DNA from: Magicicada septendecula
Lineage: Eukaryota > Arthropoda > Insecta > Hemiptera > Cicadidae
Length of the DNA stretch: 64,000 nt
Direction of reading: 5' to 3'
Assembly: GCA_034769895.1 (NCBI GenBank)
Contig: CM068367.1
Location: 90,544,399-90,608,398 of the forward strand
The position numbers and the translations under genes are program-made. Positions 1 through 11,871 of this stretch are shown here, piece after piece (the first letter of the stretch is position 1; the number at the start of each line of letters is the position of its first letter). The notes below the pieces were generated by a model. It ran no database searches and was not told where the DNA came from. It saw only the letters and a program-made list of their open reading frames with translations.

Positions 1-495
1 GTTTTACGTTTTAACAAGGGTATTTTCTATGGCAAACGATAACAGCCGCAAATTTAAACAGAATCAAATAATTTTTTGCATACACCCCTAAACTGTCGAG
101 TTCTCAAGACCTATTGTTTTTGGTGAAGATCGGTTAAGGGAAAGGGGTAGTTTACCTGCAACGTTTTATGTTTTAACAAGGGTATTTTCTATGGCAAATG
201 ATAACAGCCGCAAATTCAAATAGAATCAAATAATTTTTTGCATGCAACTCTGAATTGTAGAGTTTTCAAGACCTATTGTTTTTGGTGAAGATTGGTTAAG
301 GGAAAGGGGTAGTTTACCTGCAAAGTTTTATGTTTTAACAAGGGTAAATTTTTCTATGATGAACGATAACTGCCGCATATTCAAACAGAATCAAATAATT
401 TTTTGCATATGTCCCTGAATTGTAGAGATCTCAAGGACTTTTGATTTTGGTGAAGATCGGTTAAGGGGATGGGGTAATTTACCTGCAACCTTTTA
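1..495 (+). repeat. 162 bp satellite array, block 1
   Basis: Tandem monomers of about 162 bp; the phrase ggtattttctatggcaaa recurs at 19 and 181 and a diverged form at 343. Each monomer carries three conserved stretches: a TATGGCAAACGATAAC box, a TTCAAACAGAATCAAATAA box, and a GGTGAAGATCGGTTAAGG box followed by a purine run. These are mostly 'type 1' monomers (ggcaaa/cagccgcaaa); the last one here is closer to 'type 2' (gaacgataactgccgca). The array runs off the left window edge. Short open frames in it are repeat artefacts. Confidence 0.95.
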
Positions 496-690
496 CGTTT
501 TAACAACATTAAAGTACTTGAAAATTCATTTAAACTTTTTCAAACAATGGTAATTGTTAAAAATAAAATAATTTTGTTGCCAGGCAATAAAATTATAATT
601 TTTTCATTTTAATGTAAATCATGTATGAGAGAAAATATATCTTTCGTGGCAGGCAAGCATATCTCAGTTATGTAATGTTTACATTTCCAT
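496..690 (+). repeat. Satellite spacer, variant B
   Basis: A 190 bp AT-rich block that begins with aaagtacttg and contains a tgttgccaggcaataaaa stretch. A close copy lies at 2531-2728, where it leads straight into a hammerhead unit. It plays the same structural part as spacer A (from 4716), which also starts at a ta/aaagtact junction after the last monomer. Confidence 0.8.
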
Positions 691-725
691 TTTATTATTA
701 TGACTACCGCAATAAAAAGGCAGGG

Positions 726-773
<48 letters not shown>

Positions 774-1254
774 TCGCGTTATTTCTGGCCTCATTCATGT
801 TTATTTTTTTTACATTTGCACGCTTTTTAAATGGAAAGTGCCGAAACCCATACCAACATAACACGTGCAAGCCGAAAAAGTGTCCAGCGTGGATAGCGAT
901 TTTCTTCCTGTGGATCGCTGGGCAGTGTAACTGCACGTGTGTACAGAGGAACGATTCATAGACAGACTTTTCGTCTTTACGGAATGAACCCTCTCCAAGA
1001 TGCTGAGGGTCCATGAGTGACTTCGGAGTGCTCCTTCTTTTCCGCGTGTTTGTTCTGTGAAACGTACACTGTAGATTCGCAGCTTTACTCTAAGCAACGC
1101 TCAATAGGAAATGTTGAAAATTTTTGTCCACGGTGTACCCTCATACACACTAAACCTGCTCTGATGTTTTAATTACGGACATCATAATATTAAAACTTTG
1201 GAAACTTGAGCACTACTTAATGGAGATCAATCATTAACTTATACAAGCCATTAA
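691..1254. other. Unassigned sequence inside the satellite
   Basis: About 560 bp not shared with other satellite blocks in the window, apart from an (AC)n run at its start. Open frames on the minus strand here are short and driven by the CA repeat. It may be an insertion that separated a spacer from the hairpin module at 1255. No termini or target duplication could be made out. Confidence 0.4.
727..770. repeat. (AC)n microsatellite
   Basis: About 22 uninterrupted AC dinucleotides. Confidence 0.98.
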
Positions 1255-1425
1255 CTGTATCCATATTTTTTACTTCCATATTCCTTAAGGAATGGAAGTA
1301 TGGTGGTAGCAAAAAAAATCGTGTTCGAGATTATTGCAGATTCTGATTCTACTACACTCAAAACATGAAAAAAAGTCGTTTTCCGAAAAGTGTCTGTGTG
1401 TGTGTCTGTAGATTTTTTTTCTATG
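1255..1425 (+). repeat. Hairpin module, copy 1
   Basis: Starts with an interrupted palindrome: ACTTCCATATTCCTTAAGGA then atggaagt, able to fold into a hairpin of about 12 bp stem with TTAA at the apex. It is followed by a conserved stretch (tcgtgttcgagattattgca, then an acactcaaaacatgaaaa phrase), a GT-rich patch and a direct join to the first satellite monomer. Further copies are at 48909-49045 (inverted), 50299-50432 and 60691-60805, with a solitary one at 25605-25694. Confidence 0.85.
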
Positions 1426-2530
1426 GCAAACGATAACTGCCGCAAATTCAAACAGAATCAAATAATTTTTTGCATACAGCCCTGATTTGTAGAGTACTCA
1501 CGACCTATTGTTTTTGGTGAAGATCGGTTGAGGGAAAGGGGTAGTTTACCTGCAACGGTTTTTTTTTATCAAGGGAAATTTTTTTTTTTGGCAAACGATA
1601 ACAGCCGCAAATTCAAACAGAATCAAATAATGTTTCGCATACAGCCCTGAATTGTAGAGTTCTCAAGACCTATTGTTTTTGGTGAAGATCGGTTAAGGGG
1701 AAGGGGTAGTTTACCTGCAACGTTTTATGTTTTAACAAGGGTATTTCCTATGACAAACGATAACAGCCGCAAATTCAAACAGAATCAAATAATTTTTTGC
1801 ATACAGCCCTGATTTGTAGAGTACTCACGACCTATTGTTTTTGGTGAAGATCGGTTGAGGGAAAGGGGTAGTTTACCTGCAACGGTTTTTTTTTATCAAG
1901 GGAAATTTTTTTTTTTGGCAAACGATAACAGCCGCAAATTCAAACAGAATCAAATAATGTTTCGCATACAGCCCTGAATTGTAGAGTTCTCAAGACCTAT
2001 TGTTTTTGGTGAAGATCGGTTAAGGGGAAGGGGTAGTTTACCTGCAACGTTTTATGTTTTAACAAGGGTATTTCCTATGACAAACGATAACAGCCGCAAA
2101 TTCAAACAGAATCAAAAGATTATTTGCATACAGCCCTAAATTGTAGAGTTCTCAAGATCTACTGTTTTTGGTGAAGATCGGTTAAGGGAAAGGGGTAGTT
2201 TACCTACAACGTTTTTTTAACAAGGGTATTTTCTATGGCAAACGATAACAGCCGCAAATTCAAACAGAATCAAATAATTTTCTGCATACAGCCCTGATTT
2301 GTAGATTACTCAAGACCTATTGTTTTTGGTGAAGATCGGTTGAGGGGAAGGGGTAGTTTACCTGCAAAGTTTTTTATCAAGCGTATTTTCTATGGCAAAC
2401 GATAACTGCCGCAAATTCAAACAGAATCAAATAATTTTTTGCACACTTCAGTGAATTGTAGAGGACTCAAGGCCATTAGATTTTGGTGAAGATCGGTTAA
2501 GGGGAAGGGGTAGTTTTTTACCTGCAACCT
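1426..2530 (+). repeat. 162 bp satellite array, block 2
   Basis: About seven monomers, mostly type 1. A two-monomer segment is duplicated with a 327 bp offset: the sequence around 1483-1740 recurs at 1810-2067 with the same private variants (tactcacgacc, a poly-T run and aatcaaataatgtttcgc). That indicates a recent dimer duplication by unequal exchange or slippage. Confidence 0.95.
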
Positions 2531-2728
2531 TGTACGTTTTAACAAGAGTAAAGTACTTGAAAATTCATTTAAACTTTTTCAAACAATGGTAATTGTTGAA
2601 AATAAAATTATTTTGTTGCCAGGCAATAAAATTATAATTTTTTCATTTTAATGTAAATTATGTATATATTAGAAAATATATCGTGCTTGGCAGGCAAGCA
2701 TATTTCAGATTATAAATCTTAGAATATG
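2531..2728 (+). repeat. Satellite spacer, variant B, second copy
   Basis: Close copy of 496-690. It ends in ataaatcttagaatatggaa, which is the terminal motif of the hammerhead unit, and is followed directly by hammerhead-unit copy 1. Confidence 0.8.
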
Positions 2729-3052
2729 GAAGTCATGTATGGTTCTCCATACCGATATTTATATATATGTGTACTACGTTATCGGCAACAAAGAAATAGT
2801 TTTTGTTAAAATTCCTTCCCGGGATGTTTGGCCGTAGTCCAATGTTTTCTACAAAACCATGGCATCGACTTCCATCATCAGTGAAAATCGAGTGCGATAA
2901 CGTGAGGTGGTATACGTTAGTGACCACAGTACTGTGGTTAAGGCTGAAGCAGTAAGCAGAAAGAAGTAGTTTGTATGGTAATATTTCATTTCGAAAATGA
3001 TTTTAAATATAAATATTAGTACATGGAAGTCATGTACGGTTCTCCATACTGA
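2729..3052 (-). repeat. Hammerhead unit, copy 1 (core damaged)
   Basis: A ~300 bp unit recognised by tacgttatcggcaacaaag, attccttcccgggatgtttg, the dyad gaccacagtactgtggtt and the ending gaagtcatgtacggttctcc. Read on the minus strand it still has CTGATGATGGAAGTCGATG but lacks the GAAA and cleavage-site segment (about 2860-2886), so it should not cleave. It joins satellite block 3 through a gtgtgtgtgtgtctgta patch. Confidence 0.8.
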
Positions 3053-4715
3053 TATTTTTGAAAAGTGTGTGTGTGTGTCTGTAGATTTTTTTCTATGGCA
3101 AACGATAACAGCCGTAAAAATTCAAACAGAATCAAATAATTTTTTGTATACAGCCCTGATTTCTAGAGTACTCAAGACCTATTGTTTTTGGTGAAGATCG
3201 GTTAAGGGAAAGGGGTAGTTTACCTGCAACGTTTTATGTTTTAACAATGGTATTTTCTATGGCAAACGATAACAGCCGCAAATTCAAACACAATCAAATA
3301 ATATTCTGTATACAGCGCTGAATTGTAGAGTTCTCAGGACCTATTGATTTTGATAAAGACCGGTTAAGAGAAAGGGGTAGTTTACCTGCAACGTTTTATG
3401 TTTTAACAAGGGTATTTTCTATGACAAACGATAACAGCCGCAAATTCAAACATAATCAAATAATTTTTTGTATACTACCCTGAATTATAGAGTTCTCAAG
3501 ACCTATTGTTTTTCGTGAAGATTGGTTAAGGGAAAGGGGTAGTTTACCTGCAACGTTTTGTTTAAAAAGGGTATTTTCTATGGCAAACGATAAGACCCGC
3601 AAATTCAAACAGAATCAAATAAGTTTTGGCATACAGCCCTGAATTGTAGTGTTCTCAAGACCTATTGATTTTGGTGAAGATCGGTTAAGGGAAAGGGGTA
3701 GTTTACCTGCAACATTGTATGTTTTAACAATGGTAATTTTTTCTATGATGAACAATAACTGCCGCACATTCAAACAGAATCAAAGATTGGTTTGCATACG
3801 TTCCTCAATTGTAAAAGACTGAAGGCTTGTTGATTGTGGTGAAGATCGGTTAAGGGAAAGGGGTAGTTTACTGGTCACATTTTATGTTTTAACAAGAGTA
3901 ATTGTTTCTATGATGAACGATAAGTGCCGCACATGTAAACAGAATAAAATAATTTAGTGCATACCTTCCTCAATTGTAGATAACTCAAGGACTGTTGATT
4001 TTGTTGAAGATCGGTTAAGGGAAAGGGGTAGCTTACCTGCAACATTTTATGTTGTAACAAGAGAACGTTTTCCATGAAGAATGATAACTGCCGTAAATTC
4101 AAACAGAATCAAATAATTTTTTACATATGTCCCTGAGTTGCAGAGGACTCAAGGCCTATTTATTTTGGTGAAGATCAGTTAAGGGAAAGGGGTAGTTTAC
4201 CGGCCACCTTTAATTTTTTAACAAGAGTAATTGTTTCTATGACGAACAATAACTGCCGCACATTCAAACAGAATCAAATAATGTTTTGCATGCATCCCTG
4301 AATTGTAGAGGACTCAAGACCTATTGAGTTTGGTGAAGATCAGTTAAGAGAAGGGGTAGTTTACCTGCAACGTTTTATGTGATACCAAGGTTAATTTTTT
4401 CTATGACGAACGATAACTGCCGCACATTCAAACAGAATCAAATAGCTTTTGCATACATCCCTATATTGTAGGGAACTCAAGGCCTGTTGATTTTGGTGAA
4501 GCTCGGTTAAGGGAAAGGGGTAGTTTACCTGCAACATTTTATGTTGTACAAGAGAAATTTTTTCATGACGAACGATAACTGCCGAAAATTGAAACAGAAT
4601 CAAATAATTTTTTACATATGTGCCTGAGTTGTAGAAGACTGAAGGCCTATTGATTTTGGTGAAGATCGGTTACGGGGAAAGGGCAGTTTACCTGAAACAT
4701 TTTTTGTTGTAACAA
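3053..4715 (+). repeat. 162 bp satellite array, block 3
   Basis: About ten monomers. The first ones (to about 3720) are type 1 (atggcaaacgataacagccg, cctattgtttttgg) and the later ones are type 2 (atgacgaacgataactgccg, cctgttgattttgg). The same type 1 to type 2 order recurs at 50433-51415 and 62096-63890, so blocks have polarity. Confidence 0.93.
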
Positions 4716-4885
4716 GAGTAAAGGACTTAATTTTGATAAATAAAGTATCCTGATAAGAAGATGTTAATAATCCAGTGTAGAAACGTTGATGAAATATCTA
4801 TAAATGAAGAGGCTAGTTGAACAGGGTCGGGGTAATTTTCTATAAATGAAAATTATAGTTGAAGGGGGAGGGTATAATTTTTATA
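4716..4885 (+). repeat. Satellite spacer, variant A
   Basis: Begins aaaggacttaattttgataa, then ataaagtatcctgataagaa, and contains two related phrases that pair imperfectly (ttttctataaatgaaaatta). Copies follow the last monomer of blocks at 50131, 51416, 60221, 61311 and 63891 and, inverted, at 47526. It always separates the array from a hammerhead unit or a hairpin module. Confidence 0.88.
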
Positions 4886-5188
4886 TGTACTATGTTATCG
4901 GCAACAAAGTAGTAGTTTGTTGTTAAAATTCCTTCCCGGGCTGTTTGGTCGTAGTCTAATGTTTTCTGCAAACCCAGACATTTCAGCAGTATCGTCGACT
5001 GCCATCATCAGTGAAAATCGAGTGCGATAAGGTGTGGTGGTATACGTTAGTGACCACAGTACTGTGGTTAAGGCTGAAGCAATAAGTGGAAAGAAGTAGT
5101 TTCTATGAAACATTTCATTTCGTAAATGATTTTAAATATAAATCTTAGAACATGGAAGTCAAGAATGGTTCTACATACTGATATTTAT
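4886..5188 (-). repeat. Hammerhead unit, copy 2
   Basis: A complete ~300 bp unit (start tgtactatgttatcggcaac, end gttctacatactgatattta). It is interrupted at its right end by the inverted PLE arm that starts at about 5189, so the PLE structure inserted at or next to this unit. Confidence 0.85.
4972..5012 (-). ncRNA. Hammerhead ribozyme motif, unit copy 2
   Basis: On the minus strand: CTGATGA, one extra T, a six-pair stem II (GGCAGT with ACTGCT, last pair a wobble), GAAA, then a TGT-C cleavage region. Stem III is A-TG-T, weaker than the ACGT of copy 7. Inner stem I is TCA with TGG. All core residues are present; stem III may limit activity. Confidence 0.6.
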
Positions 5189-6837
5189 TAGGCTATTCAT
5201 TTTAGGTGGTTCTGGATTATTATTTATATAATAACGTTGTTGCAACGTTACAACAATTATACAAATATATTATCATGTACTCAACGCAACTATAAAGTGT
5301 ATTACACCGGCCAGGTCGCAGGATTTTTTTCTCTCGTTGCGTCAAGTATATGTAGTTGCACAATAATTAAATAATTTTTAAAGAGGAGTGAGATTGTTGT
5401 TGACATGAAATAATTAATTAAAACCGTTTCAAAATAATCATTCTAAGATTTATTAATTTATAGAAAGAATATTTAAACATTAAAATTTCAAACATTAGAC
5501 AATAAATATTCACCTTTATAAGCTTTACAAATACTGTAACCTGCTATGCTATTCATAATATACAAGAAAAATAAACACCCATATAGTATTACTAACTAAA
5601 CAAACATGTTAAACTATTTATTTAAATTCTTTTTATTTTTGTGTGTCTGAAATTAACTCCAATTTTAAATAATGATAGCAACTCATTTCCAAACAAAATA
5701 ATATTAAGATTCAAGAATGAATTTATTGTTGCTATACACAAATAAAAATGACATTACATTTACTTCAAATCTTTATTGATTTATACTGACACACCCAAAA
5801 AATACAACAAAAGATTAGTGTTTCTTTTCTAGATTTGCTTGTTAAATTAAACTCTCTTATCTAACTACTATTAACTTTAAAACTCTAATTATTATCTGTT
5901 CATATTTAAGTTCTTTTCGAGAGCTCTCTTCACAATAAAAAATATAATTGTTTTTTTATCACCTGCGTATATCTGCTGTTACTGTTGCGTGTGTGTGTCC
6001 AGAATCCTTAGAGTATGATGATGATGATGACTATGCTGATGTGGTGTTTGTTGTCTCTATGGGTTGTTGCTGTGGGTGATGCTCCAGAGTTCCTCCTTAT
6101 GTCTTGGTATGAGTGTGGTAGTGTGTGTGTGTGTGTCCTAGTCGATCTGCAAACGGGCAACGTGACGTTGTGTGTAGATTTGTTGAGTCCGAGTGTGTCA
6201 TCGCCCAAAATTGCCAGTGGTATTTATACTGGTGGCGATTTGACAGGTACAGGCCTGTTTTCGACATGTTAAAGATTGTCAGTTCGCGCTAAAGCGTCCT
6301 TTTTATTATAATCACTTTTTGGTTAATTATTGCGAACTCATGAACATACTCGTCACATGAGCGATATTGTTTGCATAATATTTTTCTAGTCACTCACATA
6401 TACCACACATATTAATCACTCTTAATTACACTAGTAATTAATATTAATTAGTTAGCATCTTTAATATTGCACCTTTGGCAATAAATTTTACATCACCATA
6501 CTCGTTAAAAATCCCTTAATGAAATGGTGTAAGTCTTTGTTTACAGGTTCAAAACATATTAATTAGTTTATTTTAATCCTGTTAAAACCTGATTAATTGA
6601 CAACAACCAATACGTACGCGTCACCCCAGATTCTTGTCGCAGCTGATGTCACGCACGCACGCACGCACGCACGCGCGCGCGCGCACACACACACACACAC
6701 CGTATTTCTAACTATCGAAGTAGGTGCACTCTCGACAGGACAGAGCCTGCATTTTCCTGCACAAAATTGTATAAAACTGTTCCTTATTCTATTTTCACTA
6801 ATTACAATATAAAACATACCACCCTGGGCAAATATGC
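5189..6837 (-). repeat. Left arm of PLE-associated inverted repeat
   Basis: Reverse complement of 7257-8620. Outer edge: attaggctattcattttagg mirrors the start of the PLE RT segment at 8600. Inner edge: cataccaccctgggcaaata mirrors 7262-7285. The arm is about 290 bp longer than its partner because of extra sequence between about 6330 and 6700, including a mixed ACGC/GC/AC repeat. No coding sequence is evident beyond the ~36 bp of PLE at the outer edge. The 6015-6272 frame is GT-repeat rich and is not convincing. Confidence 0.85.
6651..6700. repeat. (ACGC)n(GC)n(AC)n microsatellite
   Basis: Compound alternating purine-pyrimidine run, present in the left arm only. Confidence 0.97.
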
Positions 6838-6877
6838 AAATATATGTATTGTTGCAATATATTTTTTTTCATAGCAC

Positions 6878-7253
6878 AAGACAATATAGAAGACGTAAAA
6901 CGTACAGAAGCAACACATATAATTAAAAAAATAATCACAAGTGAAATAAAAAAAAAATAAACAAAAGCAGGATAATAAAACATTAAAAGAAATTAAAAAT
7001 AAAGTAAATAACAACAATTTAATCATAACTAAAGCAGACAAAAGCCAGGCAACAGTTGACAAAACAGACTACATCAGAAAAACTGAAGACTTCATCAACG
7101 ATAATGATTGCATATAATTAAATAAAGACCCAACACAAAAATATCTTAAACAAACAATAAAACTAATAAAAACAGCTACAAACATTTTCAACAATAAAAA
7201 TACAGACAATAAAAATACAAACATAAAAATTCAACAATAAAAACCCAACAATA
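6878..7253 (+). pseudogene. PLE reverse transcriptase, N-terminal fragment
   Basis: Lies in the loop between the two inverted arms. Translation in one frame gives the PLE N-terminal signature: an ITKADKSQATV stretch equivalent to VTKADKGNTVV of the 42.4-43.4 kb element, then a DYIRKTEDFIN stretch and DPTQKYLKQTIKL. A stop follows NDNDCI, and the reading dissolves into AAT/AAC repeats near 7210. The rest of the RT resumes only at 8575, beyond the right arm. The fragment is inactive. Confidence 0.75.
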
Positions 7254-7256
7254 CAT

Positions 7257-8620
7257 ATATTTATATTTGCCCAGGGCGGTATGTTTTATATTGTAATTAG
7301 TGAAAATAGAATAAGGAACAGTGTTATACAATTTTGTGCAGGAAAATGCAGGCTCTATCTTGTTGAGAGTGCACCTGCTTCGATAGTTAACAAAGACTTA
7401 CACCAATTATAAAGACACCATTACATTAAGGGATTTTTATCGAGTATGGTGATGTGACAAATATGTTCATGTTCGCGATAATTAACCAAAAAGTGAGTGT
7501 AATAAAAAGGATGCTTTAGCGCGAACTGACAATCTTTAACATATTGAAAACAGCCCTGTACCTGTCAAATCGCCACCAGTATAAATACCACTGGCAATTT
7601 TGGGCGATGACACACTCGGACTCAACAAATCTACACAAGACGTCACGCTGCCCGTTTGCAGATCGACCAGGACACACACACACTACCACACTCACACCAA
7701 GATGTAAGGAGGAACTCTGGATTATCACCCACAGCAACAACCCATAGAGACAACAAACACCACATCAGCATAGTCATCATCAACATCATACTCTAAGGAT
7801 TCTGGACACACACACGCAACAGTAACAGCAGATATACGCAGGTGATAAAAAAACAATTATATTTTTTATTGTGAAGAGAGCTCTCGAAAAGAACTTAAAT
7901 ATGAACAGATAATAATTAGAGTTTTAAAGTTAATAGTAGTTAGATAAGAGAGTTTAATTTAACAAGCAAATCTAGAAAAGAAACACTAATCTTTTGTTGT
8001 ATTTTTTGGGTGTGTCAGTATAAATCAATAATAGATTGGAAGTAAATGTAATGTCATTTTTATTTGTGTATAGCAACAATAAATTCATTCTTGAATCTTA
8101 ATATTATTTTGTTTGGAAATGAGTTGCTATCATTATTTAAAATTGGAGTTAATTTCGGACACACAAAAATAAAAAGAATTTAAATAAATTGTTTAACATG
8201 TCTGTTTAGTTAGTAATACTATATGGGTGTTTATTTTTCTTGTATGTTATGAATAGCATAGCAGTTTACAGTATTTGTAAAGCTTATAAAGGTGAATATT
8301 TATTGTCTAATGTTTGAAATTTTAATATTTAAATATTTTTATATAAATCAATAAAGCTTAGAATGATTATTTTGAAACGGTTTTAATTAATTATTTCATG
8401 TCAACAACAATCTCACTCCTCTTTAAAAATTATTTAATTATTGTGCAACTACATATACTTGACGCAACGAGAGAAAAAAATCCTGCGACCTGGGCGGTGT
8501 AATACACTTTAGTTGCGTTGAGTACATGATAATATATTTGTATAATTGTTGTAACATTGCAACAACGTTATTATATAAATAATAATCCAGAACCACCTAA
8601 AATGAATAGCCTAATAAAAA
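7257..8620 (+). repeat. Right arm of PLE-associated inverted repeat
   Basis: Mirror of 5189-6837, sitting between the N-terminal and central RT fragments of the same PLE. It contains a possible promoter: a TATAAATA at 7580-7587 inside the dyad ccagtataaataccactgg. The position and the TATA are what one expects of a PLE terminal repeat (pLTR) or 5' region, but this is inference; it could instead be an unrelated element duplicated with a little PLE sequence. Confidence 0.85.
7580..7587 (+). promoter_or_regulatory. Possible TATA box in the PLE arm
   Basis: TATAAATA flanked by inverted CCAGT/ACTGG; mirrored at 6221-6228 in the left arm. No transcript evidence. Confidence 0.3.
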
Positions 8621-9660
8621 TACACAAATTAAACAACCCAATACAACCATTAATCAACTTCAAAAAAGCACCCTACATACAAAATAGCAAAAATAATAGC
8701 ACAAAACTAAAAAGTAACCATCTAAATTCCTTTGATCCAAATGGCATTTGGATAAGATATGTAGATGATGGGCTATATGTATCAAGTAACAAAATTACAA
8801 ATGCAGAGAACATATTAAAACAAATCAATAACATACATCCAAAAATACAATTCACAGAAGAAAAAGAAAATCATAACAAAATCAACTATTTAGACATAAC
8901 CATCACAAGACACCATAACCACCTACAATATGCAAGATACAGAAAACCAACTTCCACTAACATCATTATACGTAACCATTCTGACCACCCACCACAACAT
9001 AAAATGGCAGCATTCTATTCACTATTTAACAGCATGGACAAAATACCCCTAAACAAAAAAGAAACAGACAAAGAAAGAAATATAATATACCAAATTGCTT
9101 ATGAAAATGGATATAATAAAAATACTGTAAACAAAATAGAAAATAAAATCAAATATGAAATAAAAACTTAACAATTAATAAGAGTTAATCAAAATGAACA
9201 AAACAAAAATAATAACAACAATAAAAATGAGCCACATTCACATACATAAATAATAAAATGACAAAGCTAACAAAACTGTTTAAAAACACAGACATTAAAA
9301 TAGCATACAAAACTAACAAAAATTATCTACAAAAACTAAATAACCCACACAATAAAGATAATACAACAACCAATGGTATATACAAAATTGAATGGCAAGC
9401 TTGCAATAAATCTTATATAGGACAAACAAAAAAAACTGAAAAAACGTTATTTTGAACACCTAAACGCATACAAAAACCAGAAATATACAAATCTAATTTG
9501 GCCACACATGCAATAATCACTGGACATGAATTCCCAGACATAACCAACATGGCACTAATAAAACACATACCACACAAAGGCACCATAATGAACATTAGTG
9601 AAAATTTACAAATATACAAACATAAAACACAAAACAAACTAATTACCTGAACAAATACAA
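8575..9660 (+). pseudogene. Penelope-like element RT and GIY-YIG remnant (PLE1)
   Basis: Starts within the RT at KMNSLIKIHKLNNPIQPLIN, the PLE finger motif IHKxxxPxRPLVN. After KAPYIQNS the sequence skips RT motifs A and B and resumes at IRYVDDGLYV (motif C, YVDD), then INYLDITI (motif D) and YRKPTSTN. The frame ends at 9171; a second frame, 9258-9455, carries the GIY-YIG endonuclease start (NGIYKIEWQACNKSYIGQTK), then a frameshift near 9440 leaves only traces of the C-terminal half. The palm motif A aspartate is deleted, so this copy cannot encode an active RT. Codon use is extremely A-rich compared with the other PLEs here, which suggests a separate family. Its 3' end is marked by the hammerhead at 9836. 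Confidence 0.85.
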
Positions 9661-9835
9661 ATCAATACAAAACATTACACAATTTTCAAAGCACTGCACA
9701 TCGAAAATACACAAAATACTAATACATACACCACAATCACACACAATAATACCAATTTAAAGTACCTGAGGCCAACAGGAAACCACAATAACAACCAGCC
9801 AACACACAAGTACTTCACCAGACTCAAAATCATGA

Positions 9836-9877
9836 AGGCTGAGGATGGGAACACAATAGTTCGCGAAACATGTTCCT
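9836..9877 (+). ncRNA. Hammerhead ribozyme motif, PLE1 3' end
   Basis: CTGAGGA (U7 replaced by G), extra T, stem II GGGAAC with GTTCGC (five of six pairs), GAAA, then stem III ACATGT, which is fully self-complementary, and cleavage expected after GTT. Inner stem I pairs AGG with CCT. It sits about 190 bp after the GIY-YIG remnant, the usual place for PLE hammerheads. Confidence 0.7.
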
Positions 9878-9899
9878 AATAAGGAAAAAAATAGCTTGA

Positions 9900-11807
9900 G
9901 GTAAATTCATTATAAATATTAAATATATTAGTATTAATAGAAAACCTTAATTAGCCTAGTCTGGTTTATCTGTTTGTATTTTAATACAAATATGTAATTA
10001 TTTATGTGTTATAATGATTAAAAATATTTGCTGGGAAACTTTTCAAATTAAACAATTTTTATAATTTTACAAGCACTTTTGAGGATGCATAGAAATTGAG
10101 GTCTAGGGAAAGTATATTGTGTAAAGGTGAGCGTGTCGTCAGTACAACTACTGAATACTGATTGTAAGTTACAAAACTGTTTAATAAGAAAAGCAATGAC
10201 ATTTAATGTGATGAGTAAACTCCATCATAATGCTAGCAATAAATATAGTAACAATGTATAATATCTTTATTCTGTCAGACATAAGATAATAAAATATTTG
10301 GGAGGGCACTGAATATACACATTCTTTGCTTTGTTACATTCTGAAATTAAACTAATGCCATGTTTGTTATCATTACAGGTCTGTAAAGCTGGAAATGGAC
10401 AAAATTAGAAGTCAAATTCTTTCAATTACTGGCAATGCCACATCATTTAATCCACCTTTATAAACAAAAAAGATCTTTTGAAAGCAACTTTTCAAAATGT
10501 GTGCTATTTTTGGACTAAAAGGAGAAAGTTCAAAGAATGGAGTACTGTCATAGTGGTTTCTTGTTTCTTATCCATATGTCTACCAATTTATCAGAACATG
10601 GCTCCTCTGCATTACCAACATACAACAGATACCCCTTATGATACACAATTAGTTCTCATCTTTGAGCTAACATCCCCTCAGCAACACACTGAACTGCTAG
10701 CAAGTTCAAGAACCTCACTGACCTACAATTTCTTCACAGTGAGACACTTTTAACTTGTTTTACTGTGCCACATAATTATGCATCACTTTCTGGTTGATAA
10801 AAGACCATAAAAGTGACGGATTGAAGAAAATTATGAATGTAGATTCACATACTCGTACTTCTGAAAAATTAAACAAATAAAAAACAAACAATACAAAAGA
10901 CAGACGTACTTAAAGGAACCATGTTTTAATTCGCTTATTTTACATTTTGTTGTAAATATATATAGTAGCATAGAACAGACTTTAAGACATGCTCCAGTAT
11001 AACAAAATTCTCACCCAATGTACTAAAAAATTTGATGAATCACCACTGAGAACCTACAGCCTTGATACAAACATGCTGTTATTTTTAAGAGAGTAGAGAT
11101 AAAGTTTTACACTCCTTTTCTATACAGGATTATGATGAGAATAATAAAGTAAAAATAACAATATAATAAAACTGGCCAAGCAACTAGAAAGGAAGTACCT
11201 AGTGGGGTCATATGGAGCAGCTGCCCTTAGCGCTGCATTGAGGGGAAGACCCATAGTGGTGCAACAGCTAGTGTTTGGTATGGTTGGGAGCGCGTCAAGG
11301 TCAATCCTTATTCCAAATAAAATATGGCATAATTTTTGTTCTCGTCAAGTGAAACTACTTAATATCACATTAAATATAAGTGTGGCAGTAAACAGAAGAT
11401 CAGTGAAGTTAACTGCCACAGCTGCAATATAAACATTTGGCGTTTTAAGAAGAGGACAATGGCCCAACAGTCTGAAGATAATTTTACTGAAATGCAACTA
11501 TTTAATTTTTTTAACTAGTTTAAAACAGTACACAACTTGATTTGTAAAGTGAAAAGTTATCAGATATAACTTAATTAACTTAATGCAATACCTCAGTACA
11601 GACTGATATGTAATGTCTACAAAAGTATTTGTTATTCTCTAGTTGACTACAAACATTAATACGTTATGTTATGATTCTAAGGGATGTTATAGTAACCAAG
11701 AGGGAAACAACAATCTATATAAAAGATCAATTATGTCTGACCTCACAATTGATAGTTCAACAATAATTCAAATTAAACGAAAGAAAATAAATAACCATAG
11801 ATAAGCA
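9900..11807. other. No recognisable gene
   Basis: AT-rich interspersed DNA. A 91-codon frame at 10478-10753 and a 76-codon frame at 11202-11432 have no recognisable motif. The 11170-11310 stretch is locally GC-richer and might be a short interspersed element, but I see no A/B boxes or tail. Confidence 0.5.
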
Positions 11808-11809
11808 AC

Positions 11810-11871
<62 letters not shown>
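11808..11871. repeat. (AAT)n(AAC)n microsatellite
   Basis: About eleven AAT followed by ten AAC units. A poly-Leu minus-strand frame over it is an artefact. Confidence 0.98.

Noticed and set aside
3908-4603. Minus-strand open frames of 64-74 codons in the satellite with a similar peptide (LQHKMLQVNYPFPLTDLQQNQQ)
   Set aside because: The peptide recurs because the 162 bp monomer is a multiple of three; frames start and stop with monomer mutations and show no coding constraint.
1-4715. CRISPR-like regular repeats
   Set aside because: The monomers are directly tandem with no unique spacers, the unit is 162 bp and the context is eukaryotic.
4886-5188. Reading the hammerhead units as short protein genes (about 72 codons, containing FAENIGLRPNSPGRNFN)
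   Set aside because: The frame is broken in half of the copies while the RNA core and stem pairing are the conserved parts.
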